A DNA stretch of 64,000 nt from Baylisascaris procyonis. Lineage: Eukaryota; Nematoda; Chromadorea; Rhabditida; Ascarididae. The stretch lies in NCBI GenBank assembly GCA_037389465.1, contig JAZARR010000171.1:992001-1056000 (forward strand). The letters are read 5' to 3'. Under the pieces are notes generated by a model, which was not told the DNA's origin, did not search any database, and saw only the letters and a program-made list of their open reading frames with translations. A program made the position numbers and the translations under genes. This document shows, piece by piece, positions 51,576 to 64,000 of this stretch; the first letter of the stretch is position 1; each line of letters starts with the position of its first letter.

Positions 51576-52932
51576 GTAATTGCCTTCTATGCCCATATCG
51601 CAATCTAGCGATACAGAATTCCCTATTATGTTGGTCATTTATTCCAAAACAACTCCCCTTAGAACATCTCACCAACATTTTTGGCTTATTATTTTGTGTA
51701 TCCAGTTTATTTCCTGGAGATTCGGAATTCGATGATTTTATAGATATAAAACTAAAATATCTCTAACTATATCAGAGTTGCTTTATGTATGTAAACAGCT
51801 CACATTTATCAGCATTTATCACCTTATCAGTTGATAAACTAGAAACTGCATCATGAGTGAACCAATTTTAATTTTGTTTCATTTGATATTTTCGATCGTT
51901 GAGCCCAAAGCAATAGCAAAGCGAGACCGGAAATAGCTCCGCTCTAGTAGAAGTTCCAATTTATCAATCCTTATCAACTTATCAGTTTTTATGATAAGAA
52001 TTGTTTTTTCGAGGCAGCAACTTCCTACTTATCGCCTTTAAAAGCTATACTTCCTTATATTTACTAATTTATGCCTATCATTTTATATTACTTCATACGT
52101 CGAAACGTCAATTAAATGTTTAGCCCGATTCGTTTTTTCTTCATTACTTTTGCTTCTAAAACGGATTAGTTATTTATATCGGTGAACGAAAAACTCGTAT
52201 AGTCTTAGCGTCCATGATGTATTTTCTTCTGATTGGATTTTTTCATGGTTTATCTGTAATTTATCACTTTACTTATTGATAATTATTATCAATAAAATAT
52301 AAATTATAAATTTATCATTAAAATAAATGTTGCCGTATAAATAAACGAAAAATCATTTTCACTTAGCCATCTTTACCCATAGATTTCAATTTTTCAATCA
52401 TAATTTTTGATGCTAAATTAATTGTTTTTCCCCAAATCAATCGTTATGAGACTAGCTAAAGAATAAACGCAATTTTCTGTTGAATTTCTCGGAAGAAATC
52501 AACAAATGCCTAGTGAGTTTATCAATATGCAGCTTAAGAAGTAAATGTTCGGTTAAGAAAATCCCTTATGAATGCTATTCCGTTGTTTTTTATCTCAACG
52601 ACAAATTGTTATAAAGCAGAATTAGTTATAGTTTGACGTGCTTTAAAGGGCGTAACGGCTATTTGTTAAGTAATCTCGGTAGGGCGCATTCTTCGAAGGG
52701 TTTTTTTTATTGACGTTTCCGAAACTTTTCTGCCGAAAACGTGTTAGTAATCATTGTTGCAATTTTATATTTCAATTTTATGCAAAAATTAATTTTATTC
52801 TGGTTGAGATTTCAACAGTAATCACAGTTTCATAGCGAGTAAAAGTGTTAACCATAGACGAATTCGATCCGAAGATTTCCCAATTTCTGAGGGACACTTT
52901 AGCTGTTTGAGCTATCGCTGTTGCTTTCTTAC

Positions 52933-53019
52933 TTTCACCATTGCTTCACCGTCATCATATTTAACGCAGTAAATCCGATGATCGCATGATCCCAACAGAA
53001 GGAACAAAGTCGTCATCAT
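52933..53019 (-). CDS. Candidate minus-strand coding exon with ATG and hydrophobic start
   Basis: A 29-codon frame starts MMTTLFLLLGSC and continues DHRIYCVKYDDGEAMVK, ending precisely at AAA|GTAAGA, a consensus donor. Read as a first exon it has a short signal-peptide-like start. Read as an internal exon, GSCDHRIYCV resembles a blade of a PQQ-type beta-propeller. The frame stays open for some codons upstream of the ATG. No partner exon was identified on this strand. Confidence 0.3.
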
Positions 53020-56000
53020 TTTAGGCGAGATTTTTGAAGTTTGTTGTAAGCTCAATATGAATGTGACTCATAGTACCTTGGCAACTATTGTTTTGTAGCG
53101 GATTAATTTGTATATTGGGGAATTGTTATATTTGCATAATGATATCGACCATACAGGGGTTATGCCCAATTGCAGTAATAGAAACTCTAATGAAATTGTT
53201 GTCAATATGCGTTAATCAAGTTTTGTGCGCTTTTAGATAGTAGAAATGATAAGACAAAGACAAATAATAGCTACTGAAATCATCTACAGTGGTTCTGCTA
53301 TAAATATGAGAAGTGGAAAATTGCAGGTTTTTGGGATAGACAAACTTTCCACTCCTATACAAATAGTGGAGTCAAAAAATGTGAAATAATGAAAAAAAAA
53401 AAACCAAATTGCTCGATGGCAGGCTAAATTCTATCGTTTAAGATTACGCGATCGGCAGCAAATGACCGATGACCGATCATGCTTCATTCATTGATTGATA
53501 ATGCCTGCCTTTATGTACGATTGACGCGAAATATCATTCGTCATCATTGGCTGAAATAATATTGCGCCGAGAAGAATGTTAGAATGGAATTAAAGGAATA
53601 AAGTGAACGGTCGGAGAGTTTCTTTTTTTTTTTTTCATATCTGTTCATCGTCGACGATTATGAATTATCTAATCTTTTGTTGATTTATATTGCGTCATAT
53701 TGAGACGATTCAAGCGCAATCCGTAGACGCCATCTTAACGATGGATTTGTTGTATCGAGACACTACGAGTGATTCGTTTGCATTTCTTTAGGTGTCCATA
53801 TTGTAATAGCAACCTTTTTATCATCCTTTTTATTGATAAGAAATTTCAAGCCGAACCGGTCTTAATGGAAATATTGACTTCCGGAAATGCTGACTTCCGG
53901 TTCATTATTTTGGAATATTAAATGAATGCAATCTCTAAAAACTAAATGATCATAAACAGAGAGAGAGGACAATGATTTGAAGATATTATACTTTTCTGAG
54001 TATTTCCTTATGTCAATCATTCTGCTATAGGTGGTCACAAATGATACGATTTTATTGCCCGAAGTCCAATGTTATCGTATTTTTTTGCCATTAGCTATCG
54101 GAGTTCAGCTCTAATTCCGCATAGCCACCCTCCTCATCCCTCCCACTTTCCCTCTCTTATATTCTGTACTTGACCTGACTGATATGCTTTATTCAACCTA
54201 TCAACTTAAAAGAGGCGATTCGCATTATGTTCATTCGATGATATATTCCCTTGCAGTTGGTCGATGCAACCAATGAAAGCCGCTAAAGCTCTCAGTCGCT
54301 ATGAGACGATCTGTTTTTTCTTGCTCCATCCGGTCGAAGCGTTCCATATCGATTTCAATTTTCCTTCATTGTCAGTCTTTGCATCTTTGTCATCCCTTCT
54401 CCATAAAAACGACGATTCTCTTTCACAAAAAAAAAAAAAAAGAAGAAAAAGAACGTTAATTGCAAATAGAGCGACATGACGTCCAGTTGAAACGACATAC
54501 GTCTTCGATGAGCGACAAATTTGTTTCATCTACTGTTCGGTCATTTGCGCCAAACTGGGGATTGGTTGAGTTTTTTGCTTATCTATTTTTTTCTCACTTA
54601 CACTCAACAATGAAAAGTCGAAAGTTTCATATTACAGTTGGCAAGTGGATTTACGTTTAAATCAGCTAACCTTTTTACCTTTTCCTTGAATATCTACGCT
54701 TCAATGAACCCTATCACGTTGAATAAAGTGTACATTATACATTTCAATTCCCGTTACAATGCAAAGATCTCCTCGCATTTAATGACGAAAAGATCCCCTG
54801 TTGTCATAAATGCTCACACATACCTGCCTATTAATGCATTTTGAATACGTGTCGTTCTGGCAAGGTAAAAGAGCGTAAGTGACAGCCGATTAAACGTGGT
54901 CTCCGATTCGCAGAGATTACTAAGAGATTTTTTTTTACTTTTTTGAATAAACTCAATAAACCGTGGCCTTTAAGTCAGCCATACTTGGCACATTTAAAAA
55001 ATTTCCCATAAACGTCTGCGGAAATTCCTTCAAAATTCTCTTTCAAAAGTTGCTGAGAAATAACCGCTTCCTTTTACATCCTCTATTATCACCTTCCACG
55101 CATGTGCCATCGTTCTCGCATGTTTGATGCAATTTCCGCCAAAATACTTGCTAAAAAAATGGTAAACAAACTCTCTTTTTTTGTAACATTTTATCCCATT
55201 CATTAATTGGGATTAAAAATACATGAAAAAATTTCATGTGTTCATTATAATAAGAGTCTGCTGCAATTTCAGTAAGTGATAGATAGTCTCAAGTATAAAT
55301 TTTAAAATGCTCTCATAGTCTCGGAATGATGTTAGTTTGAAAGTTTAAGTACCAAGGTGAAAGCTCGATGGAAAATTTTTGGTGAAGCGAAAGTGAATGA
55401 AATTGCCTAAATTCAAAAATAATGGAATGATAATCGTTTTTGCTAGTCTATGGTATTTGAGTTCTTAGTTGCCCTTCCTTGAGGGATTTCTTCGATTTTT
55501 TCGATTCACTTAATATCTAGAATTGTAGAGTTTAGCTAGAGATCGACTAAGCGATTCTTAAAAACTACGCTCTTTGTTTAGCTTTTATTCACTCATTAAA
55601 GTAACCGCAATCGAATTCCACAGTAATCCACGACCAAATTTTAGACACAACTGGTGGATTGGGCGCACTTCCGAGCAATGTCGCGCCTCGAGAAATAGCA
55701 TCGAAAAAAAAAACTATCCCAACTGAAATGCTACTTTGCGTCGGGCCATTTCAACTTTCTTTTGCTCATTCATCGATTGTGTTCGGCGCTATGACGCCAA
55801 TGCACAATTTATTTAACAAATCAATTCGAACTTCGGAACCACTTCTCTATAGACGAGAAAAAAAAACATTCGATGCTATTCTAAATGAAAATAATAAATA
55901 GAAAGAAATTCATAAATTCCACTTGGCTAATTACATTTAAATAAAAATTCTAAGTTTCAAATAAATTTCATAAATCCTATTAAAAATTCACAAATAGAAA

Positions 56001-58599
56001 CAAATTCTAAGCATAATCGATTCATAAAGTTCTAGTTGGCTAATGATTACATTTTAAGAAGCTTATAAACGGTCTAGATCTAACTTCCGGTTTCATTTTC
56101 TTTCACCCTTAAAAAGCAATGTAAAGCGTATCGGTGATATAGAAATCTTCACGAGAAAATTAGCTACCTACAAGTTTAGTACAACATTATTCGTTCTAAT
56201 GCTCAGAAATATGGTTCTTAAACTTCTGAAATTATGAAAATTTTAAGAAATAAATTTATTTTCATTAGAATTTGAGATGAAAATTCATCAATAAACGTCT
56301 CCATAAAACTGATAGATTTCAGGAGTTTTAGCTTTATTAAAAGTTTCGCTGCATATCCCTAGGCAAATTTTACGACATTCATATAGACAAACGTAACTTA
56401 TAGTTCACGGTTGAATTAAGAAGTTAGTTGTAACAATTTCCATTTTTTGTTTTATAATGAAAACTTTATGGAATTTTTTGTGTGTATTCAATCCATACAT
56501 GTGCATATTTCAAGCGGAAGATTCATTGCAATTATTGAATGTCATTAAAAAATGTACATGCAATTCGTTTATGGAAAGTTATTTCCATACTTATTCCACT
56601 CTATTCTTTCGTAATCTCACCTGTTTATGAGCGTTTGAAAGTTGCCTATCGATGAGTTCCCCAGATTCGCACCTCGGCATAGATAAGTTTTTTGTTTGTA
56701 GAACTAATCTAGTCTAGTAGTTCATTGTGGCTATGCCCTGGGAGACTAAAGCATCCCGAAAAGGCATTCTTGCTTTGGTGGTAAATTATAGTTCACTTGA
56801 TAATAGTCGATCATCGAAAAAGTACGCTCATCAATCTAAATTTAGTAAAATTTATGTCAATGCGATTTTAGTAAAATTTATTTAAATTTACATAAACATG
56901 TCATGAAGGTCCGAATTTATGGTTTTTCCTGATTCGAATTAATTAGAAGAAATATCGAACAAACAGACAACTCGAAAGGAATACCAACAATGCTCTCATT
57001 TTCAATTTATTTACTAGAACAATTCATTGATGAAATATATATAAAAATAGTGAAAATGATAAAAATAATGATAAAATCCTCATTAACCGATTTCTTGCGA
57101 AATGAGCCCGACTATAAATTCGTTTTTTCGGGACTGTTATCTATAGTACCTTCGCATTAGATACACTTCTAGGCGTTCTATTTGTGTATTCTATGATCAA
57201 ATGGCAGTGAAAGCCGATATGTGGAATAGTATAGCGCCACACTTGTATGACGTGCGCACATCGATGAGCATGTGCCGTAGTCGAAAAACTTTTTTTTAGA
57301 TACTTTTATTGATTTTTGGTTAGTTTATTGTATTCTCATCATTGAAGAGAATTCATTGCAAACAAACTGATAAATGAAATTAATTTCTATTATTACTTAT
57401 AGCTTCCTATGCATTTCTTAAATAATCAAATCAATATGTCCTTAGCACATTTTATCACTTTACAACTACTATCTAATTAGAGGAAAAAATAGATAAATAT
57501 TTCATAAATTATTAAATGAAGAATTGCATCAGATAGCTAGCAGCATTTATATTCCACTCGTTTTACCAACCGGCCTCATAAATTAACATGGAATTATATA
57601 TGTTGATTTCTGTTCATTATACCGTTAGCGTAATCCGAATCGCTCTCCATAAATCACAATTTTTCAAGGTGCTTTATAAGCTTGCATTTACAAAATACTA
57701 TGGGTTATTTCGTTTATGTGCATTTGTGTGTGTATGTATCTGTTTGCCTATCTGTCTCGTAACTTCGAATCCTTAACTGTTGAATTTTATTGGTATAGTA
57801 AACACTATGGAATGATTTGCTCTCACCAATTTTCACGTTGATCGCACAAAATCATTAGTATATAAGATTTCACAATATGTAACCGTGAATATTTCATTAT
57901 ATTTAGCTAACTTATAAAAATGAGACGATCAAGGCGTGAAAGTGCGTATAGAATTTGTTCCTCTGACATCTATTCTGACATCCTCCCTTAACTTTCCCGT
58001 TCGATCGGTGTGAAATACTTACAGAGTTTCAGCCCCTTCAAAAGTCCTTCATAATTTCTATTGAAGTCAGTGGACAACTTGAAATATGCTACAGGTAGTA
58101 TCTAAGGTGTACATCGTACCTATGAGATTTCTTATCTCTAGCTGCAATGATTTCCGATTGGAGACTATACTATGGACAGACGGGTGTACACACTTAGGCA
58201 TGAATGCAATCTGCCCACGCTAATTAGATGGTAGTCATTCACATAGTAACAAAATTTAATGCTTTTATAAATTTTTAAATCTTTTTCAACTTATTTTAAT
58301 CAACAAGGCTTTAAAATCAATTTTTAAAGCTAAAACTTATTTAAACAAGCAACAAAAAGTCTTCGACCTATCTTCGACATAAGCTGTATAGAAAAATGCG
58401 ACATTAATTATAAACTGATCAATATTTCATCATATCACCAATAATAATATGAATCGTGCTTTCCAGAATTTCAGAATTCATCCAGAAATTCTTGAAATAA
58501 CATATAAGCAATTCTCGTAGTGCTTGTCTACCTCATTCATCCATTCTTTTTTTTTTTTGTAAAGCTTCCATGTGCTATATTGACCATATTGGGTAGGCA

Positions 58600-58830
58600 C
58601 TAGTGCATAATGGAGACGAGTGAGCTATCCGAGATCGGAAACACATTGACGCCGATTGTCGTCTTCAACTTTTTTTTTCTGTTCGAATTATGCTGCCATT
58701 GACGATCCCACAATCTTTTCTGCTGCTTTTCGTTCGCTTCAAAATCGTCATTGCCAACTTTTTTTCGATAAACTTTTATAATTCGCCAATCGGTGCAAAT
58801 TTTCCTCAGTGATTTCTTTTTTTTTAGCAA
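58600..58830 (-). CDS. Unidentified 76-codon open frame, doubtful
   Basis: Very basic and Gln-rich (for example EANEKQQKRLWDRQWQHN), ending at a TAG at 58600-58602. Codon choice looks partly coding-like, but the plus strand is also open here from an ATG at 58611 over about 30 codons. No splice partners were found on either strand. Confidence 0.17.
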   Translation of the reverse strand: MLKKKKSLRKICTDWRIIKVYRKKVGNDDFEANEKQQKRLWDRQWQHNSNRKKKLKTTIGVNVFPISDSSLVSIMH

Positions 58831-59575
58831 GTTTTAAAATTTCCTCAACTCAAATTATGAATTTCATCCTGTCAATGCCTTCAGAATCTTAGAAATTTTT
58901 AAATTGCCAATATTTCTCCACACATTTCAACTCGAGAATGTTTATTTTTCAAAACACAACAACATAACTGTGTATTTTTCGATTAATTTTTCGATAAGTA
59001 AGTTCGATTAATTCTAACATTGCGCACATTTAAAATAGATCGCATGCATCAGCGCTTTTATCAACGACGTGAGTTAAAGGAAAGTTGATATGATAACGAA
59101 GTGATAAGGGAATCAGAAGCTTGACAAATAGACGAGTAGAAATGACAAATGTGGATTGTCGTTGAAATGTGGTAGTAACGAAATATAGCAAATAAGTTTT
59201 TTGAAGATTATTCGATGAGATTATTCTTTGAAATTATATTTGAATGCAATTCGAGTTTTAAAGTTTATCACTTCATGACAGGAAGAAAATGTACCTTACT
59301 AATATAAGGAAAAATTTCTATCGTCGGAATATTCGTTTCATTCAGTTAACTGAGGATGTTCATTGCGTTCGTTGATATTTCATGAATTTATGTATCAAAT
59401 TTTAATTTTTTTAATAATTCTACATTTATTGTATGTGTTTATCTTTAGTGGTTCTACATTATCGGTATTATTCGTCAGTGAGGCAGAGTTACTGATAATT
59501 ATTTAAATGAATGCTTTTTCTGATAAGTTGTTTTATCTAATCAATGCTTTATCAATAACATTTTCACATTCCCAG

Positions 59576-62500
59576 TAGAATCGACGATAGCATAATAAAC
59601 TCTCGGCGACGATACGATCGTCATAATGCCGAATGTGTTTATCACGATGCCGCAACAAATGGAATCAAATCCGTGAAATCGGCAACGCTAATGAGTATAT
59701 TTCCTGGATATTGATGAAAAGAAACTACGCATTTCTATCGCTTAATGCTATTTGCTGCTATGCTACATCTAAAGTTTCTTTGATTGAATCAAGCGGAGAC
59801 GACGTTTGGGCGGCAATCAATGCCTCAAGCTGCAACTTTATTCTTCACAAATCCCTGAATGCAGCACTCCTTTGCGTCCTATTTCAGGATTGTTGTATAT
59901 AGTGGCGATCCTTATAAAATTTGAAAATTGCTCGAAATTTTAGACAAGCAGACTTCCAGAAAGGAGTACGGTACAAATTGAACCAATTTCAATCGAACAT
60001 TTGTGGCGCGACTTGCTGAAAATTTTCCTTTCCTATTTGCTTTTCGTGCATTTAAGAGTTTAGGATTTATTTCTGTGCTTTTATTTCCAGCTAACCTGAG
60101 TAACCGTATTAGCTTGCAAAAGATTGCTGTTGCTTTTCATAGAACAATACTATAATGTTGGATAGGTTTGGTTGGTTTTTTCAACAATACACGGAACACT
60201 TGAAAAGTTTGATTGCAATGCTGCAGTCAGTGATTTTAATTCTTTACCTTCTTAAGAAGGCAAATTGGTGCTTTTGATTTTCAATTGAACTGTGGTGTAT
60301 TTTTCAAGAAATGATGGTATAAATTTGACTCCTTCCTGAAATCTTTTCCGGTAAAACGCAATAAAAAAATAACCTCGGAACATAATTTCCGGAAATACTA
60401 ATCCTTAATTTCTACCAATTTGGTAGCAGTGTAATTTGTTCCTTTTTTTCTTAAAAACTATTTTGTTGGAGAAATTTGAAAATATATAGTGGGATTAATC
60501 ATTTCAGTGGTTTTTTTTTTGTGTTCTTGACAAATATATTTTTCAACACAACAGTTCAATGTTTTGTCTTCTCGTTTGAATGACAACAAGATCAGAAGAG
60601 TATTTTACTGTGCAATCGTTTTACAAAATTTCTCTAATACAATGGCTATCATGCAGTTGTAGCAGGATTTAGTTCTTTTCGATACTATTATGTCCGGTTT
60701 GAACTGGTATTTAAGTTCGCCTACGGAAGTGGAGCCCCTTCACAATACCAATACATACAAGGGCCAGTGATCCAGGTCCAGTTTAGTCTTCGGCTCAGAT
60801 ATTAGCTTCTTACTTCAAGTTTTTAAAATGTTCTCTAAGGCTCAACTTTTGTCGTTTTCCCATATTTTTTATGCTTCCCCTCTTGCAAATTGGTGCATAT
60901 AATATGCAAATTGCTGCAAAACAATATGCATATTTTGAGAAATTCATAGGCTTTGTGCCCACTTAACGCGTATGAAAAAAAAAAAGAAAACAAATCATGT
61001 CATTTCAAAGAATTTTTTTTTCGCTTCTTGCCTAACCTATCATTTCAAAGCTACAAAAATAAATTTTTGTATAAAGAACAAGCATTTTCAGAATTCCAAG
61101 AAAGGTGCACATTAGTTATGGGTTGTTGCCACTGTAATAGGATAAGCGTAAAACGATTCCTTCAAATAAAACCCTCTATTTAGCACCTATACTATTTGAA
61201 AGGGAATTTTCACCGTAAACGATTTGATATTGTTTTATTTGTTGAGATTCCCTTATATATTAGCGCATTTTCATTCAGTAGTTTTATTCGATCATTCAAT
61301 ATAATGATGACAATACTTTTAAATTTGCATATTAATTTCTAGACAAAGTGTTAGCCTTTCGATATTCCTATGAAGCTATAAACAAATTCATTTATTTGTT
61401 GTGTACGATGTTAGCAACTGTTCGAATAAATGCTGTAATGAACAAACGCTTTTTGAATCGACTTTAAAATATTTTACACACCATTGTGCCTCTCAATCAC
61501 AATTGCGATCCGCCCCATTCACATAAGTGAATTTCTGATCTGCACCAATCGCTTCTTACAATTCGATGCACGAATATAGCTGTTTATGTGAATTTTGCAA
61601 TCACTATTCGATCGCAATCGCTTCTAATGCAATCTGTTTTCGTGCACTTGAGTTTTTCTCTATTTTTTTTTCTTTACTAGCATATATCAATAATTATTTG
61701 ACTGCAGTAGCAAATTGCATTCGAAATGGAGTCGTTGGCGGATTAAATAAATTTGGCTCCGATCCGTTAAACATGGCTCATTTTACATATGTCTTGGCTC
61801 ATTCTTCTCGCTGCTTTCCATCCATTCTTTTGAAGTCTAAATAATGAAATCTATTACGCAATTAATCACTCTTATCTCAGTGCTATCATATCAAACGAAT
61901 CCATTAACGAGTAATATGCTATTGATAATCATGAACTAATAAAAAATGAAGTCGACATTTGCTTTCCCTTTTTTTTCACCAATATTTGCGTTCAACGCTT
62001 ATCTTTCTATGAAAAAATATATTGCAATATATTTAAAGGTGAATAATTCAAATGATAATAAAATATCTTAGGCGGAGTCTAACGTCATTGATTGAAGAAC
62101 AACAATTCTAAATTTTAATTCTAAATTCTAAATTCTAAATTAATTGGCGATTCTCTTAATGAATAGAAATTTTAAAGTTCGAATATAAGCGAACAACAAT
62201 AAACGTCATCGCTGAAGTATCCTAGTATGGGTAATTTTTAATAAAATAAGCTGTTAAAAAGTTTTTTTTTCAAATGTTTTATTGTTGCAATATTCTAGTA
62301 TGGCCATTAAGGTTTATTGGTCTTTGTAAAAAATTTTTAAGTATATTCTTTTTTTTTTCACATTCTATGCAATTTTTTTTCGCATATCTACTTCCGCGTA
62401 ACAATTGTTCATTGTGCTGATTGGCCAGTCGGTTGTCAAAAAAAAATAAGTAGGTAGTTCTTTGTATTGATCTCAAAACAGCAATATCAGCTTGAAATAA

Positions 62501-62855
62501 AATGAAAAATTTTGCTACTAAGCGGAATAGGAAACGTTGAATGATGAAATTTGAGAACTATTCTATACGGCTGTTTTTCATGCTTTCATCAATGTCCATA
62601 GTTGACCTCTCGTTGATGATTCTATTTTCTCTTGTAAATCAATCAAGAGCTCAATAGATGTAAGCTTGTTATGTTTACCTTCTTGCTCTAGACGATCCCG
62701 CTTATTCCTTACGGTCGTTGCTATTACGATCGTATCCTTTATTCAGGAAGTCGCTTCGTGGAATAGGATTCCTTCGCTATCGTCCTGAAGTTTTGCAGAA
62801 ATATTTCAGTAGTATTTATAATGATTCTCAAATAAATCTTCTCCGAAAGAAATAG
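59576..62855 (+). CDS. Unidentified spliced gene, distal exons (candidate, perhaps the 3' end of the 47.5-kb gene)
   Basis: Two exons with fitting phases: 59576-59694 (after TTCCCAG, ending A|GTATAT) and 62692-62855 (after CTTGCTCTAG, ending in a TAG stop). The first reads RIDDSIINSRRRYDRHNAEC and continues to KSVKSATLM. The second reads DPAYSLRSLLLRSYPLF, then FLRYRPEVLQKYFSS, to RKK. Both are clearly less AT-rich than their surroundings. The first exon needs a donor exon in phase 2, which was not found. PAYSLRSLL faintly recalls the GDSAYPL segment of Harbinger-type DDE nucleases, but no other motif supports that. An AATAAA lies near 63010. Confidence 0.33.
61706..61844 (+). CDS. Weak exon-like open segment
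   Basis: After a TGACTGCAG acceptor-like site, a plus-strand frame reads about 45 codons (including GVVGGLNKFGSDPLNMAHF) to a TAA at 61842. The composition is moderately coding-like. It would fall in the intron between the two distal exons and could be an alternative terminal exon or chance. Confidence 0.15.
62103..62142. repeat. ATTCTAA heptamer repeat
   Basis: Four to five imperfect copies of ATTCTAA. Confidence 0.75.
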
Positions 62856-64000
62856 ATTCACTTGTTTGACAATGAAATTGTTGAGCACTGTTTGCTTGAA
62901 ATAACTTTATTTGGTCAACTTTGAAAATGAAAAATTGAAATTGAAAAAATTTGAAAAAGAATTGAAAATTTGAAAAATATTCGCTTGAAGAAAAAAATAA
63001 GTTTTGAAAAATAAAAAATTGCTTGAAATTTCGCGCTTTTATTTGCAAAAAAAAAAAAACTTTGAAAGAAAAATTTCTTTGCAAAAGTTCTATTTCCATA
63101 GATTTCCTAGGATTGCTTTTATCGGTCGCTTCAATTATCCGATTCCATCAACGGCTTTTCTACGGCAAAGAAATTGGAAATGCACTAAGTTGCATAGTTG
63201 CCGTCCAAAAAGTTCCTTTTTTTTTAACTGTTAGAACTCTCATTCTTTGCGTAAACGTTGTCATTCTGCGCCCTATTTTAATGACGCCATAATATTGCTC
63301 ATATTATAAACATTTATATAACACTTTATGAAATGACCGTCTGTAGATAATAATATGAAATAAATGATTGAAAAGGGTTTAAAAAAAAGAAAAAGCTGAT
63401 CGAATTGATTTTATCAAATAGTGCCTTGTTTAATAGTAAATTGCTGGACGATGATTTGATAATGTATGCCGAAAGGTTTCCACCTACAGACGCTACTAGT
63501 AATATTGGTGATCGCTAACCATATAACGCCCAATTTAGGAATCGCATTTTTCATTATTTTAAAATTATTCGAATATTATTTATTGAAAAAATAACGTTAG
63601 AATTCAATTTCTTCCTAGCGATATGATGTTCTTCATGAAGTGCTTTATTTATTTAACGAGTTTAGAAAGTTTAAGGTTTAGTAACTGCTCATTTTTTTGG
63701 CTCTGTGCTCGTTTGTCTCTGTATTTGTCTGTTCATGTCTCCTACCGTATGTGATGAGTCCTCAACTTAATCTCTTGCAATAATTTCGAAAGTTGGTATG
63801 AATAACCGGAAATTCTCATCCCGTGGAATTTGAACTTCTCCACCGTGGAAGAATTTAAATAAATTTTAGATAGCGCCATTTTTTTTATAACAAACTTTGC
63901 ATTCTCGAAAGACTTTGCGAGCCATGGAATGCATTAGGTACAGTAAAACTTCATTTATAAATACATATGCAAATCTTTTTTTTTTTGAGTGGGACTTGTA
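62856..64000. other. Right-edge region without a supported gene
   Basis: Begins with an A-rich stretch of repeated TTGAAAA-like units (about 62920-63030) and continues as AT-rich sequence. A hydrophobic plus-strand frame around 63100-63292 is open but shows no domain or splice context. Confidence 0.5.

Larger units (their letters stand above)
51576..59575. other. Gene-poor interval between candidate exons
   Basis: Eight kilobases of AT-rich DNA. It contains a minus-strand exon candidate at 52933-53019, two tandem ACTTCCGG sites at 53877-53884 and 53893-53900, an ACTTCCGGT at 56083-56091, and charged minus-strand open frames ending at 54299 and 58600 that look somewhat coding-like but have no recognised domain. 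If the proximal and distal plus-strand exons belong to one gene, at least one exon that changes phase from 0 to 2 is still missing here. Confidence 0.4.

Overview
The window is AT-rich eukaryotic nuclear DNA with spliced genes, short exons, introns of 0.1 to 5 kb and T-rich acceptors ending in CAG or TAG. Protein content points to a nematode: an ETS factor of the FLI1/ERG type matching C. elegans AST-1, a cathepsin A-like serine carboxypeptidase, and an ERp18/TXNDC12-type ER thioredoxin. The low gene density and long introns would fit a parasitic clade III nematode, but that is inference. I saw no tRNA, rRNA, bacterial operon, CRISPR array or intact transposon.

Layout. 1-318 (minus): edge-truncated open segment, possibly a nuclear-receptor ligand-binding exon. 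665-8942 (plus): serine carboxypeptidase lacking its N-terminal exon(s), with the full catalytic triad. 9543-16473 (minus): a complete five-exon ERp18-like gene, convergent with the carboxypeptidase, ending in a long charged tail and KTEL. 16474-28077: large divergent intergenic region with microsatellites and hairpins. 28078-45089 (plus): AST-1/FLI1-like ETS gene in eight exons, reconstructed from reading-frame and splice-phase continuity. 45090-64000: poorly recognisable DNA with a chain of phase-compatible plus-strand exons (47502-51575, then 59576-62855) of unknown family, an isolated minus-strand exon candidate near 53 kb, and a perfect 155-bp tandem duplication at 48185-48494.

The three recognisable genes work in different places (lysosome, ER lumen, nucleus), so there is no sign of a functional cluster. 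The most unusual features are the Lys/Glu/Asp-rich tail on the ERp18 homologue, the last intron of the ETS gene having no in-phase GT donor, ETS-type CCGGAA cores clustered inside the ETS gene itself, and the unidentified exon chain at 47.5-62.9 kb. Exon joins were worked out by eye and need transcript support.
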